The notes beneath the pieces are model-generated. The model saw nothing but the letters and a program-made list of their open reading frames with translations, did no database searches and was not told the DNA's origin. The translations under genes were made by a program, and so were the position numbers. From Streptomyces rimosus subsp. rimosus (GTDB lineage: Bacteria > Actinomycetota > Actinomycetes > Streptomycetales > Streptomycetaceae), in assembly GCF_000720725.1 (NCBI RefSeq), contig NZ_JOCQ01000031.1, positions 1 through 64,000 of the forward strand: a stretch of 64,000 nucleotides of DNA. The letters are read 5' to 3'. Below, in pieces: positions 25,192-33,948 of the stretch (positions are counted from its first letter, which is position 1; the number at the start of each line of letters is the position of its first letter).

Positions 25192-26454
25192 TCAGCCGGT
25201 GAACAGCTCCTCGGCGATGCGGATCGACGGATTGCCGTACGCGATGTGCCGCAGCACCTTGCCGTACAGCGGAGTGCGCTTGAGCAGCGCGGCGAGCGCC
25301 GGGCGCAGCCGGGTGGCCAGAACGCCCTGGCCGAGCATGGCGCTGCTCTGGATGCGCTGGGTCTTCAGCACCGCGGCGATGTCCGGCCCGCGGCGCTGTT
25401 CGAACCGGCCGAGGTACGCGGCGCTCGTGTCGCCGTCGGCGAGCGACCCGACCAGCAGCGGGTGGAGCAGGACGGCGTCCTGGACCGCCAGGTTGATGCC
25501 CTGGGCGCCGATCGGGCTGTGGGTGTGGGCGGCATCCCCGATGCAGACCATGCCGCCCACCGCCCACCGCTCGGCCCGTCCGGAGAAGACGTCGAGCAGG
25601 GTGATGTCCTTGAACGAGGTGATCTGCTCGCGGATCAGGTCCGCGTAGGGCGGGGCGGCGGCGGCCAGCTGCTCCTTGACGTGGGCGAGGCCGCGGCTCG
25701 CCACCTCCTGGTAACCGCCGTGCGGCAGGGTCCAGCCGATCTGCACCCGGTCCGGCCAGGATTCGTACGCCAGCAGCGGACTGCCGCCGTGCCGGAAGAC
25801 CCGTACGTCCCTGACCGTGTCGCGCACCCGCGCCTCGGGGACCCGCAGTTTGAACCACAGGACGTCGAGGTCGAAGGAGTCCTCGCGGCCCGCGTCGATG
25901 CCGGCCAGGCGGCGCAGCTTGGAGAAGCGGCCGTCGGCGGCGACCACGCAGTGCGCCCGCACCTCGTGGCCGCCGGTCGTCACGCCGGTGACGGCGCCCG
26001 TGTCGTCCTTGAGCAGCCCGTCGGCGCGCTCTCCCGCGAGGTGGTCGAAGCCTTCGAACTTCGCGCAGTGGGCGAGGAGTTCGTCCAGGACGTGGGCCTG
26101 CGGGATGGACAGCAGGTGGTCGTAGGGCGCCGGCAGCGCGCGGTAGTCGATGTCCAGGAGCACCCGGTCCCGCTCGACCAGCCGGAACCGGGAGTGCTCG
26201 TGGCAGCCTCGGGCACGCGCCCCGGCGAGCACGCCCAGCTCGTCGAGCAGCCGCATCGCACCGGGCTGGAGGATCTCGCCGCGGAACTCGCGCCGGTGCG
26301 CCCGTGACCGCTCCACGAGCGCGACCCGTACACCCGACTTGAGCAGCAGCAGCGCGAGGACGAGACCGGCCGGGCCGCCGCCGACGACGCAGACGTCGGT
26401 GTGCAGCCCGGCGCGTTCCCGGTCGGCGGCGGTCCGCGGCCGGTCGGCGCTCAT
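25192..26454 (-). CDS. FAD-dependent monooxygenase, short class A type
   Basis: 420 residues from an ATG at 26454, overlapping the ligase-ABM stop (ATGA). FAD-binding motifs are VCVVGGGPAGLVLALLLL at residue ~21, VAADGRFSKLRRLAG (DG) and MVCIGDAAHTHSPIGAQGIN (GD). It lacks the thioredoxin-like C-terminal domain of the 12018-13763 hydroxylase, so it belongs to a different subgroup (UbiH-like). It is translated right after the ligase-ABM fusion in the aromatase-ketoreductase operon, so an oxidative tailoring step on the polycyclic core is likely. The reaction type cannot be read from the sequence. Confidence 0.87.
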   Translation of the reverse strand: MSADRPRTAADRERAGLHTDVCVVGGGPAGLVLALLLLKSGVRVALVERSRAHRREFRGEILQPGAMRLLDELGVLAGARARGCHEHSRFRLVERDRVLLDIDYRALPAPYDHLLSIPQAHVLDELLAHCAKFEGFDHLAGERADGLLKDDTGAVTGVTTGGHEVRAHCVVAADGRFSKLRRLAGIDAGREDSFDLDVLWFKLRVPEARVRDTVRDVRVFRHGGSPLLAYESWPDRVQIGWTLPHGGYQEVASRGLAHVKEQLAAAAPPYADLIREQITSFKDITLLDVFSGRAERWAVGGMVCIGDAAHTHSPIGAQGINLAVQDAVLLHPLLVGSLADGDTSAAYLGRFEQRRGPDIAAVLKTQRIQSSAMLGQGVLATRLRPALAALLKRTPLYGKVLRHIAYGNPSIRIAEELFTG

Positions 26455-28625
26455 CGGGTCCCGGCGACCGGCTTCGCGGTCACCCTGCGGATCGTGGCGA
26501 GCTCGGCGAGCGCCGCGTACTGCGGCAGCGCCTCGGCCCGCTCGGCGGCGGCCCGGTCGGTCCAGCTCGCGGCGGCGGTGTAGTGGCCGGGGCGGGGCAG
26601 CGAGCGGGCCAGGTCCAGCCACCCCAGTGCGCCGGTGTCCGCCGCGGCGTCGGCGAAGGCGCGGAAGGCGGCCTCGAACTCGCCCGCGTCACCGTTCGCC
26701 TCGATGAACATGACCGTCACGGCCGAGGTGCTGGACGCGGTGCCGGTCACGCGGAAGACGCCCATGGACGGATCGGCCTCGACGTCCACGATCCGGTGGA
26801 ACTCCTCGGCGTGTGCCTGGAAGGTCTCGCTGCCGAGGACCTGCTTGAAGTCCTCGGGCGTCGCCCACCAGCCCAGGTTGACGTAGGTGCCGGCCCGCTC
26901 GGTGTCCCGCACCGCCTGGTGGGCGAGGAAGCCGTCGCGGGCGCGCATCCACCCGACGTGCTCCAGGAACTGCTCCTCGAAGGCGTCGGCCCCGGCCGGG
27001 TCCTTGAGCGTGAAGGTGTTGACGACGGTGAACTCGGGCATGTCCGCTGCCTTCCGTGGGGTCTGCGTGGTGGGTTCGGGGTGGACGGTCCGGATCAGCA
27101 GGTCGCGCAGCTCCCGGCGCTGGATCTTGCCGTTGCCGTTGCGCGGAATGGCGCCGACGGCCGCGGCGTGCCGGACCCGCTGGTAGTACGGGAGCCCGGG
27201 GTTGACGTCGGCGAGGACGCCGGCCGCGCTCGCCGTACCGGCGTCGAGGACGAGCAGCGCCCCGGCGACGGCCGAGGAGTACGCGTCGGGCAGGTCCACG
27301 ACGACCGCTTCCTTGACGGCCGGGTGGGCGAGCAGCGCGCGCTCCACGTCGGAGGGGGCGACGAGGAAGTTGTCGCACTTGAAGACGTCCTTGAGGCGGT
27401 CGACCAGGAACAGCCTGCCGTCCTGGTCGATCCGCCCGACGTCGCCGGTGGAGAACCAGCCGCCGTCCTCCAGGCCGGTGCCGTCGAGGTAGCCGGACAT
27501 GACCTGGGGCCCGCGCAGCTGGACCTCGCCGGCCTCGCCGGTGCCGAGCACGGCGCGGGTGTCGACGTCGACGATCCGGCATTCGGTGCCCGGCACCGGC
27601 CGCCCCACGGATCCGTGCACCGGGTGGCCGGGGTCGTCGCTGTGGGTCAGCGGCGAGGTCTCGGCGAGCCCGTACCCCTGGAAGACGGGCACCCCGAACC
27701 GTTCGGTGAGGCGGGTCGCGGCCCATACCGGCAGAGCCGAGCCGCCGGAGGCGATCCGGGCCACGGTGCGCAGCGCCAGGCTCTCCAGCGACGGATCGGA
27801 GGCGAGCCGGGCGAGCCGGACCGGCAGGCTGTAGTAGTGCGTGGCGCCGTACCGGTTGGCCGCCGCCACCGCGTCGGCCGGGTCGGGCCCGGCGAACAGC
27901 ACCTGGGTGGCCCCGGCCTGGACCGCGGAGTTGAGGTGCATCGGGTGGTAGGTCGGCAGGTGGTTGAGGGTGACCGAGGCGGCGTCGAGCTGGTGGGCGG
28001 CGGCGGTCTGGGCGGCGTTCACCGTCAGGTTGCGGTGGGTGAGCGGGACCGCTTTGGGCAGGCCCGTCGTGCCGCTGGTGAACTGGAGCGCCGCCACGCC
28101 GTCCGGCGCGGGCCCGCCCGGCTCCGGCGCGCCGTCGGCCAGCGTCTCCAGGGTGGGGCCGCAGGCGCCGCGGGTGTCGCCGATGAGTACGACGTGCCGC
28201 AGCTCGGGCAGCCGGTCGCGCAGGGTGGTCAGCCGCTCGGCGACCACCGTGTCGACGAGGGCGACCCGTGCCCCGCTGACCGACAGCACGTGCAGCAGCC
28301 CCTCCTCGCGCAGCAGCGGGTTGACGACGGCCGCGACCTGCCCGGCGCGCATCGCCGCGTAGTAGGCGACGGCGAAGTCCGGGTGCAGGACCGATGCCAC
28401 GGCGACCGTGCCGCCGGGCTCGGGGAGCAGTTCGCGCAGCCCGGCCGCGACCGAGGAGACCCGCCGCTCCAGCTCGGCGAAGCCGATCGCGCGCCCCTCG
28501 GCGACGATCGCGGTGCGGTCGCCGTGGCGTTCCGCGGCGGCGGCGAGCAGCCCGTCGACGCGGGGCGCGGCCGGCCGGGGAACGCCGTCCGCGGCGGACG
28601 GCGGCGGGTCGAGGACGTCAGCCAC
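26451..28625 (-). CDS. acyl-CoA ligase fused to tandem ABM oxygenase domains
   Basis: 724 residues in one uninterrupted frame from a GTG at 28625. Residues ~20-520 are an AMP-forming ligase: ALQFTSGTTGLPKAVPLTHRN (A3), FQGYGLAETSP (A5), STGDVGRIDQDG (A7), NGNGKIQRREL (A10). It is comparable to the MtmL/PokL-type ligases of aromatic polyketide clusters. After a short Pro/Thr linker, residues ~529-724 hold two antibiotic-biosynthesis-monooxygenase (ABM) folds (PEFTVVNTFTLKD; SAVTVMFIEANGD), cofactor-free oxygenases that form quinones or cleave rings. An internal ATG at 27041 has GGAAGG upstream, so a free ABM protein might also be made. The fusion is unusual. Confidence 0.85.
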   Translation of the reverse strand: MADVLDPPPSAADGVPRPAAPRVDGLLAAAAERHGDRTAIVAEGRAIGFAELERRVSSVAAGLRELLPEPGGTVAVASVLHPDFAVAYYAAMRAGQVAAVVNPLLREEGLLHVLSVSGARVALVDTVVAERLTTLRDRLPELRHVVLIGDTRGACGPTLETLADGAPEPGGPAPDGVAALQFTSGTTGLPKAVPLTHRNLTVNAAQTAAAHQLDAASVTLNHLPTYHPMHLNSAVQAGATQVLFAGPDPADAVAAANRYGATHYYSLPVRLARLASDPSLESLALRTVARIASGGSALPVWAATRLTERFGVPVFQGYGLAETSPLTHSDDPGHPVHGSVGRPVPGTECRIVDVDTRAVLGTGEAGEVQLRGPQVMSGYLDGTGLEDGGWFSTGDVGRIDQDGRLFLVDRLKDVFKCDNFLVAPSDVERALLAHPAVKEAVVVDLPDAYSSAVAGALLVLDAGTASAAGVLADVNPGLPYYQRVRHAAAVGAIPRNGNGKIQRRELRDLLIRTVHPEPTTQTPRKAADMPEFTVVNTFTLKDPAGADAFEEQFLEHVGWMRARDGFLAHQAVRDTERAGTYVNLGWWATPEDFKQVLGSETFQAHAEEFHRIVDVEADPSMGVFRVTGTASSTSAVTVMFIEANGDAGEFEAAFRAFADAAADTGALGWLDLARSLPRPGHYTAAASWTDRAAAERAEALPQYAALAELATIRRVTAKPVAGTR

Positions 28626-29577
28626 GGCGGCTCTCCGCGTACTGGCGGGCCAGGTTCATCGTGGCGGTGCTGTTGGTGCTCAGGGCGCGGTGCACATACG
28701 CGCGGGCGTCGGCGACCGTCTTCCCCTCGCCCAGCACGCGCTCGATGGTGTCGGTGCGCAGGGTGACGTCGTGCCGGGAGGTCACGTCGACGCCGGTGCC
28801 GGACGGCACGATGGTCCAGGCGCCGGTGTGCGCCGTCATCAGCAGCGGCACGGTGGTCTGCTTGTAGACGATCCGGTCCGCGGCGAAGCAGACCCGCACC
28901 GACTCGGTGGTGTGGGTGGAGCCGTCCTTGGTGCTGGTGTCCATCCGCATCACCTGCACGCCGGGATCGTCCTCCGTGAGGTCGAGGGCGGCGACGTGCG
29001 GGAGGCGCTCGGGCCACAGGTCGGCCCGGTCGAGGAACGCGTAGACGTCGGCGCCGTCGCCCTCGATGTGCACGGTGTCCTCGAAGGAGAACTCCAGCGC
29101 GGCCAGCGCGTCACCGAGTTCGGCGATCTCCCGGATCCCGGCGAGTTCCTGCGCACTGTTGACGTCCAGGGCCTGCCGGATCCACGCCACGTTCTCCGGG
29201 GCGTCGTCGATCGCGCTGAAGTCGTGCTTGAGCTCCAGCCTGCTGCGGTCCTCGCCGAGGGCGGTGACGATCCACTCGCCGCCCATCGAGGCGACCGGCG
29301 GGGCGGAGACGACCTGCCGGAAGGTGACCCGCAGTCCTTCCGGGTCCAGGGTGCGCACCGAGGACCAGGTTTTTACCCTGCCGCCCGCGGTCGCCCAGAT
29401 GCGGATCCGCTCCCGGCCCGGCTCCTCCTCCAGGTGCTCGACGTGGACGTTGGGCTTGAACCGCTGCGGCCAGCGGCGGGCGTCGGCGATGATCGCGTAG
29501 ACCGCCGCCGCGGGCGCCGCGATCTCGGTCGCGTGGGTCGTCTCGTACTGCGTCAGCTGCTGTACCGGTGCTGTCAT
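28618..29577 (-). CDS. didomain polyketide aromatase/cyclase (SRPBCC/START)
   Basis: 319 residues from an ATG at 29577. It has two consecutive SRPBCC (Bet v1-like) domains. Domain one is at residues ~10-150 (TTHATEIAAPAAAVYAIIAD, then RWPQRFKPNVHVEHLEE). Domain two is at ~165-305 (FSFEDTVHIEGDGADVYAFL, WPERLPHVAALDLTEDD). This is the ActVII/OxyK/JadD-type didomain enzyme that catalyses first-ring cyclisation and aromatisation of C9-reduced polyketides. Its pairing with an ActIII-like ketoreductase encoded just upstream fits a reduced decaketide-type pathway. Its stop overlaps the ligase-ABM start. Confidence 0.93.
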   Translation of the reverse strand: MTAPVQQLTQYETTHATEIAAPAAAVYAIIADARRWPQRFKPNVHVEHLEEEPGRERIRIWATAGGRVKTWSSVRTLDPEGLRVTFRQVVSAPPVASMGGEWIVTALGEDRSRLELKHDFSAIDDAPENVAWIRQALDVNSAQELAGIREIAELGDALAALEFSFEDTVHIEGDGADVYAFLDRADLWPERLPHVAALDLTEDDPGVQVMRMDTSTKDGSTHTTESVRVCFAADRIVYKQTTVPLLMTAHTGAWTIVPSGTGVDVTSRHDVTLRTDTIERVLGEGKTVADARAYVHRALSTNSTATMNLARQYAESRRG

Positions 29578-29609
29578 GGCGGTGTCGCCTCCCAGGTTCC
29601 GTACGGGGG

Positions 29610-30395
29610 TCAGAAGTTGCCCAGGCCGCCGCAGACGTTGAGGGCCTGCGCGGTGATGGAGGCGGCCGTGTCGGTGGCGAGGTAGCCGATCAGGCCGGCG
29701 ACCTCCTGCGGGGTCGAGTAGCGGCCGAGCGGGATCTTGGCCTCGAACTTGGCGAGGATCGCGTCCTCGCTGGTGTCGTACGCCGCCGCGTACCCCTGGC
29801 GGACCCGCTGGGCCATCGGGGTCTCCACGTAGCCCGGGCACACGGCGTTGACGGTGACGCCGGTCGGGGCCAGCTCGTTGCCGAGCGCCTTGGTGAAGCC
29901 GACGACGCCGTGCTTCGAGGCCGAGTAGGGGGCACCGAGGACGACGCCCTGCTTGCCCGCCGTGGAGGCGACGTTGATGATCCGCCCCCAGCCGCGCTCC
30001 TGCGCGCCGCCCTGGGTGAGGAATTCCCGGGTCACCCGGAAGACACTGTTCAGGTTGGTGTTGATGACGTCGTCCCACAGCTCGTCCCCGATCTGCGCGG
30101 TGACGCCGCCGCCGCTGCGGCCCGCGTTGTTGACCAGGACGTCGAGCCGGCCGTATGTCTCGACGGCCGCCGCCACCAGGGCCTTGACCGACTCCGGGCT
30201 GCGGACGTCGGCGGCGGTGCCGGACGCCCGGTGGCCGGCGGCGCGCAGCTCCTTGACGGTGAGCTCGACCGCCTCCTGACCGCGCGCGCAGATGAACACC
30301 GCCAGCCCCGCCTCGGCCAGGGCCCTGGCCGCCTCCAGCCCGATCCCGCTGGTGGCCCCGGTGATCAGGGCAACGCGCTGCTGCTCGTGCGCCAT
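29610..30395 (-). CDS. type II PKS ketoreductase (ActIII-like, C9)
   Basis: 261 residues from the ATG at 30395 with GAGGAG upstream. It is a classical SDR with TGATSGIGLEAA at residues 12-23, VLVNNAGRSGGG near 90, YSASKHGVVGFTKAL and CPGYVETPMAQRVRQGY. The last motif is diagnostic of ActIII/JadE/UrdD ketoreductases, which reduce the C9 carbonyl of the nascent ACP-bound polyketide with NADPH. It starts the minus-strand run KR, aromatase, ligase-ABM, FAD monooxygenase, and is divergent from the SnoaL-like gene. Confidence 0.95.
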   Translation of the reverse strand: MAHEQQRVALITGATSGIGLEAARALAEAGLAVFICARGQEAVELTVKELRAAGHRASGTAADVRSPESVKALVAAAVETYGRLDVLVNNAGRSGGGVTAQIGDELWDDVINTNLNSVFRVTREFLTQGGAQERGWGRIINVASTAGKQGVVLGAPYSASKHGVVGFTKALGNELAPTGVTVNAVCPGYVETPMAQRVRQGYAAAYDTSEDAILAKFEAKIPLGRYSTPQEVAGLIGYLATDTAASITAQALNVCGGLGNF

Positions 30396-30561
30396 GTCGT
30401 GCACTCCTCTCGACTGTCGTTGCGGCCAACCTGCCGACGAGCGCTTGTGAGGAGATCGAGCAGCGGTGGACAGCGCGCGCTCCGCCGGTCTTCCAGCGCA
30501 CCGCGAGGACGGGCGGCGAGGCTCGGCCGGGACAGCACAGCCGCAGGCAGAAGGGACCGCC

Positions 30562-31011
30562 ATGACCGTGACGGAGACGGAGAACGCGCCGGCCGTCGGC
30601 TCCGCCGAGCTGTACCAGCAGGTGCAGCAGTTCTACGCGCAGCAGATGCAGCTGCTCGACTCCGGGCGGGTCGGGGAGTGGGCCGAGACGTTCACCGAGG
30701 GCGGGGTCTTCGCCGCCAACGCCAAGCCGGAGCCCACCACGGGCCGCACGGCGATCGCCGCCGTCGCCGGGCAGGTGACGGACGAGTACGCGAGGATGGG
30801 CGTGCAGCGCCGCCACTGGATGGGGATGGTGGCGATCGACGGGGTGAACGGGGACCGCGTCAAGGCCCGTTCGTACGCCTTGGTCATCGAGACGAAGCAC
30901 GGCGGCAAGCCGTACATCAAGGCCAGCACGACCTGCGAGGACGTGCTGGTCCGGGTGGGCGGCCGGTGGCTGGTCGAACACCGCCTCATCTCCCGCGACG
31001 ACCTGGTCTGA
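30562..31011 (+). CDS. SnoaL-like / NTF2-fold protein
   Basis: 149 residues from an ATG at 30562 (AAGGGA upstream). It has the NTF2-like alpha+beta barrel pattern: an N-terminal helix pair (LYQQVQQFYAQQMQLLDSGR) and WAETFTEGGVFAAN. A C-terminal strand group ends GGRWLVEHRLISRDDLV. In aromatic polyketide clusters such proteins act as cyclases (SnoaL), hydroxylases (SnoaL2/AclR) or assistants of ring closure. It faces the ketoreductase operon across a 166-bp divergent promoter region and ends at a perfect 19-bp hairpin, so it is monocistronic. The catalytic role is not assigned. Confidence 0.85.
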   Translation: MTVTETENAPAVGSAELYQQVQQFYAQQMQLLDSGRVGEWAETFTEGGVFAANAKPEPTTGRTAIAAVAGQVTDEYARMGVQRRHWMGMVAIDGVNGDRVKARSYALVIETKHGGKPYIKASTTCEDVLVRVGGRWLVEHRLISRDDLV

Positions 31012-31030
31012 CGTCGCTCGCCACGACGGC

Positions 31031-31078
31031 ACACGCGTGCGGGCCGCCCGGCACCTGCTGGGCGGCCCGCACGCGTGT
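31031..31078. terminator. perfect 19-bp hairpin between convergent genes
   Basis: ACACGCGTGCGGGCCGCCC (31031-31049) pairs with GGGCGGCCCGCACGCGTGT (31060-31078) without mismatch around a 10-nt loop. It lies between the SnoaL-like stop and the convergent glycosyltransferase stop; it should work in both directions. Confidence 0.88.
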
Positions 31079-31131
31079 GTGTGTCCTACGAGTGGGGGCC
31101 GCCGTACGAGCGCGTCGCGGCGAGCTCCCCC

Positions 31132-32295
31132 TCACGCAAAGAGAGGCCCGGCCGCCAACTCCTCGATTTCCGGGACGATGTGGGCGGGCAGCGGCATGTC
31201 CCGCATCTCCCGCGCGCAGGCCCGTGCGCTCCGCGCGTAGGCAGGATCGTTCAGCAGGTCACCGACGGCGGCGCGCAGGGCGGCCGGGTCGTTCTGCTGT
31301 CCCGGGCCGACGCGCAGTCCGGCGCCGGCGGCGGCGAGCCGTTCCCCGTACACCTCCAGGGCGGGCAGCGCCTGGGGCAGCACCAGTTGGGGCAGGCCGC
31401 GGCCGAGCGCGGTCAGCCCGGTGCCGGCGCCGCCGTGGTGGATCAGCGCGTCACAGCCGTCGAGGAGCAGCGAAAGCGGGGCGGGCGGCACCACCCGCAC
31501 GTTGGCGGGCACCGGACCGAGCTGCCCGGCATGCGGTTCACCGAGGGTGATCAGCGCGGTTACGCCGTCGAGCCCGTCGAACGCCTCGGCGAGCGCGGAG
31601 ATGCCGCTGACGCCGCACTCCTCCACGGTGCGCGCGCTGTAGGAGACGCAGACCGTCCGCCCGTCGCCGTCCCCGGCGCGCCGGGCGGGGTACTGCCCGG
31701 CGCCGTTGTACGGCACGAACCGCACCGGCCGTCCCGGCGCGGTCCCCGGGGCCAGCAGGCTCGGCGGGCAAGGGTCGAGCAGCAGCGCGGGCTCGGGCAG
31801 GCCGCCGTGCGAACCGGCGCTCTCCGCCAGGTCCTTGAGCGCTCGCGCGGCGGGCTCCCGGGCCTGGGTGGTGAGCAGGTCGGGACCCCAGCGGTGGACG
31901 ATCACGGGCACGCCGAGCGCGCCCGCGACGATCGGGCCGCAGAACTCCAGCGGGTCGCAGACCACCACGTCGGGCCGCCACTCGCGGCCCAGCTCCAGGT
32001 AGCCGTCGAGGACCCGGCCGACCCGGCGGCGCCAGTTGGCGGCGAGCTTGTCCCAGTCGGGCTGCCAGCCAGGGCCGGTCGCGGGCGCCGGGGGCCGCTC
32101 GCGCGCCGGGGGCCGGGGCGGGGCGGGTTCGGCGCGTACGGCGACCGTGTGCAGCCCGGCCGCGCGGGCCGTCTCGACGGCCGTCGGCTCGCCGCACAGC
32201 AACACGTCGTGCCCGGCCGCGGCGAGCGACCAGGCCAGCGGGACGATGGGCAGCAGATGACTGTTGACGGGGGTCACCACGAGCAGCACACGCAC
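31132..32295 (-). CDS. GT1-family glycosyltransferase
   Basis: 387 residues from the GTG at 32295, chosen because GGGAGGGG precedes it and the peptide then begins with the conserved VRVLLVVTPVNSHLLPIVPL. An upstream extension to 32370 would run through a hairpin. The GT-B donor half is intact: DALIHHGGAGTGLTALGRG, with VCVSYSARTVEE as the first strand. It has an Arg/Pro-rich insertion near residues 55-75. It is the last gene of the cyclase-TE-KS-CLF-ACP-GT operon, but a large hairpin (32333-32374) separates it from the ACP gene. It may attach the first sugar; this is inferred from position only. Confidence 0.9.
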   Translation of the reverse strand: MRVLLVVTPVNSHLLPIVPLAWSLAAAGHDVLLCGEPTAVETARAAGLHTVAVRAEPAPPRPPARERPPAPATGPGWQPDWDKLAANWRRRVGRVLDGYLELGREWRPDVVVCDPLEFCGPIVAGALGVPVIVHRWGPDLLTTQAREPAARALKDLAESAGSHGGLPEPALLLDPCPPSLLAPGTAPGRPVRFVPYNGAGQYPARRAGDGDGRTVCVSYSARTVEECGVSGISALAEAFDGLDGVTALITLGEPHAGQLGPVPANVRVVPPAPLSLLLDGCDALIHHGGAGTGLTALGRGLPQLVLPQALPALEVYGERLAAAGAGLRVGPGQQNDPAALRAAVGDLLNDPAYARSARACAREMRDMPLPAHIVPEIEELAAGPLFA

Positions 32296-32332
32296 GCCCG
32301 TTCCCCTCCCTCTCGGTGGTTGTCGGGTAGAG

Positions 32333-32374
32333 GCCGGTGCCCCGGCACAGCGGGCGCTGTTCCGGGGCACCGGC
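32333..32374 (-). terminator. 42-bp near-perfect stem-loop between ACP and GT genes
   Basis: GCCGGTGCCCCGG (32333-32345) pairs with CCGGGGCACCGGC (32362-32374), and the inner ACAGCG pairs with CGCTGT, leaving a 2-nt tip. It lies 6 bp after the ACP stop and 38 bp before the GTG of the downstream GT. It can act as a terminator or attenuator that lowers GT expression relative to the minimal PKS, or as an mRNA-stabilising 3' end. Confidence 0.7.
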
Positions 32375-32379
32375 GGTGA

Positions 32380-32643
32380 TCAGGCGGCGAGGCCGGCCTG
32401 CGCCTGGGCCAGGCTCTCGTTGATGAACTCCAGCAGAAGGCGCGGCGTGTGGGCCTCGGCGACGACGTCGTCGGAGAGGCGGATGCCGTACTCGCACTCG
32501 ATGTGCCCGGTGGTCTGGAGCACGGCGAGGGAGTCGTAGCCGAGCTCGTCGAGGGGCACGTCGAGGACGTCGCCGTCGAGGTCGACCCCCTCGGACTCGC
32601 CGGCGCACTCGCGGAGCAGGGCGGTCAGTTCGGGCAGTGTCAT
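32380..32643 (-). CDS. minimal-PKS acyl carrier protein
   Basis: 87 residues from an ATG at 32643. It has the standard type II PKS ACP fold with Ser38 in LDELGYDSLAVLQT as the phosphopantetheine attachment site and an acidic region before it (GVDLDGDVLDVPLDE). It follows CLF by 60 bp in the usual KS-alpha/CLF/ACP order. It carries the growing poly-beta-ketone. Length and motif are typical. Confidence 0.96.
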   Translation of the reverse strand: MTLPELTALLRECAGESEGVDLDGDVLDVPLDELGYDSLAVLQTTGHIECEYGIRLSDDVVAEAHTPRLLLEFINESLAQAQAGLAA

Positions 32644-32703
32644 GGTCGGTACCTTTCGTTCGTCATCGGTGACGCGTGGTGGTGGGCCGGCCCGGGGGCC
32701 GGG

Positions 32704-33948
32704 TCAGGCGTGGGTGACGACCGCGGCGGAGTTGAATCCGCCCTGACCGCGGGCGACCACGAGCGCGGTGCGCACCGGCGCGGACCGCGCGCCGGTCACC
32801 AGGTCGAGCCGGATGCCCTCCCCGCGACCGCGCACGTTGACGGTCGGCGGGATGATCCCGTCCCGTACGGAGAGGAGCGCGGCGGCCACGTCGAGCGAGG
32901 CGCCGCCCGCGGAGAGCCGTCCGGTCATCGTCTTCGGGGCCGTGACGGGGACCGCCTCGGCGCCGAAGACGGCGGTGATCGCGTCGGCCTCCGCGCGGTC
33001 GAGCTCAGGCACCCCGGCGGCGTCGGCGAACACGACGTCCACCGCCTCCGGGGTCACACCGGCGTCGGCCAGGGCGAGCTCGATCGCCTTGCGGAGGGCC
33101 GGCTCCCGGCCGGTGCCGGGCGCCGGGTCGAACGTCGCCGCGTACCCCGCCAGCCGCCCGTACACCCGGGCGCCGCGCTCCTCGGCGGCGGCCGCGTCCT
33201 CCAGGATCAGCAGGGCGCCGCCCTCGCCGGGTACGTGGCCACGGGCGTCCGCGTCGAAGGGCAGGTAGGCGCGGTCGGGTTCGTTCACCGGGCTGAGGCG
33301 CCCGCCGGACAGCATCGCGGTCCAGCCCCACGGGCAGATCGCGCCGTCCACACCGCCGGAGACGATCAGGGCGCTGCCCTTGCGCAGCTGGCGCCGCGCC
33401 TGGGCGAGCGCGTCGAGACCGCCGGCCTGCTCGCTGACGAGCACGCCGCTCGGCCCGCGCATCCCGTGGCGGATGGAGATCTGGCCGCTGTTGACCGCGT
33501 AGAACCAGGCGAAGGACTGGTACGCGCTGACGTGCTGCCCGCCCTTGCTCCACAGCGCCTCCAGCTCGCGCTGCCCGAACGCGAAGCCGCCCGCCGAGCT
33601 GGCGGTGACCACGCCCGCGGAGAACTCCGGCAGGTCGCCCGGGGTGACGCCGGCGTCGGCGATGGCCTCCTGGGCGGCGGCGAGCGCGAGCCGGGTCATG
33701 TGGTCGGTCTGCGGCAGCAGCCGGGAGGGGATGTGTTCGGCCGGGTCGAAGCCGGGCACCTCGCCGGCCAGCCGGGACGGGTACCCGGTGGCGTCGAACC
33801 GGGTGACCGGGGCGATACCGCTCCGCCCGGCCAGGGTCGCCGCCCACCAGGCCGCGGTGCCCAGACCGTTCGGGGCCGTGACCCCGATGCCGGTGAAGAC
33901 GCAGGTACGGCGAGCGGTCCCGACGGGGCGCTCCAGCAGTTCGGTCAT
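32704..33948 (-). CDS. type II PKS chain length factor (KS-beta)
   Basis: 414 residues from an ATG at 33948, overlapping the KS-alpha stop (ATGA). It has the ketosynthase fold with the CLF hallmark Gln in place of Cys: VSEQAGGLDAL, Gln174. A partner-type C-terminus (RGQGGFNSAAVV) is present. It forms the heterodimer with KS-alpha and sets chain length through residues lining the tunnel; I did not assign the chain length. Confidence 0.96.
   Translation of the reverse strand: MTELLERPVGTARRTCVFTGIGVTAPNGLGTAAWWAATLAGRSGIAPVTRFDATGYPSRLAGEVPGFDPAEHIPSRLLPQTDHMTRLALAAAQEAIADAGVTPGDLPEFSAGVVTASSAGGFAFGQRELEALWSKGGQHVSAYQSFAWFYAVNSGQISIRHGMRGPSGVLVSEQAGGLDALAQARRQLRKGSALIVSGGVDGAICPWGWTAMLSGGRLSPVNEPDRAYLPFDADARGHVPGEGGALLILEDAAAAEERGARVYGRLAGYAATFDPAPGTGREPALRKAIELALADAGVTPEAVDVVFADAAGVPELDRAEADAITAVFGAEAVPVTAPKTMTGRLSAGGASLDVAAALLSVRDGIIPPTVNVRGRGEGIRLDLVTGARSAPVRTALVVARGQGGFNSAAVVTHA

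Noticed and set aside
26451..28625. Reading the ligase and ABM parts as two ordinary separate genes
   Set aside because: No stop codon separates them and the linker is in frame; I keep one fused CDS while noting the internal ATG at 27041.
30456..30473. TCGAGCA followed 11 bp later by TGGACAG in the ketoreductase/SnoaL divergent region as a SARP box
   Set aside because: The first heptamer fits a DnrI-type box, but the second matches it at only 3 of 7 bases, so I do not list it as a site.
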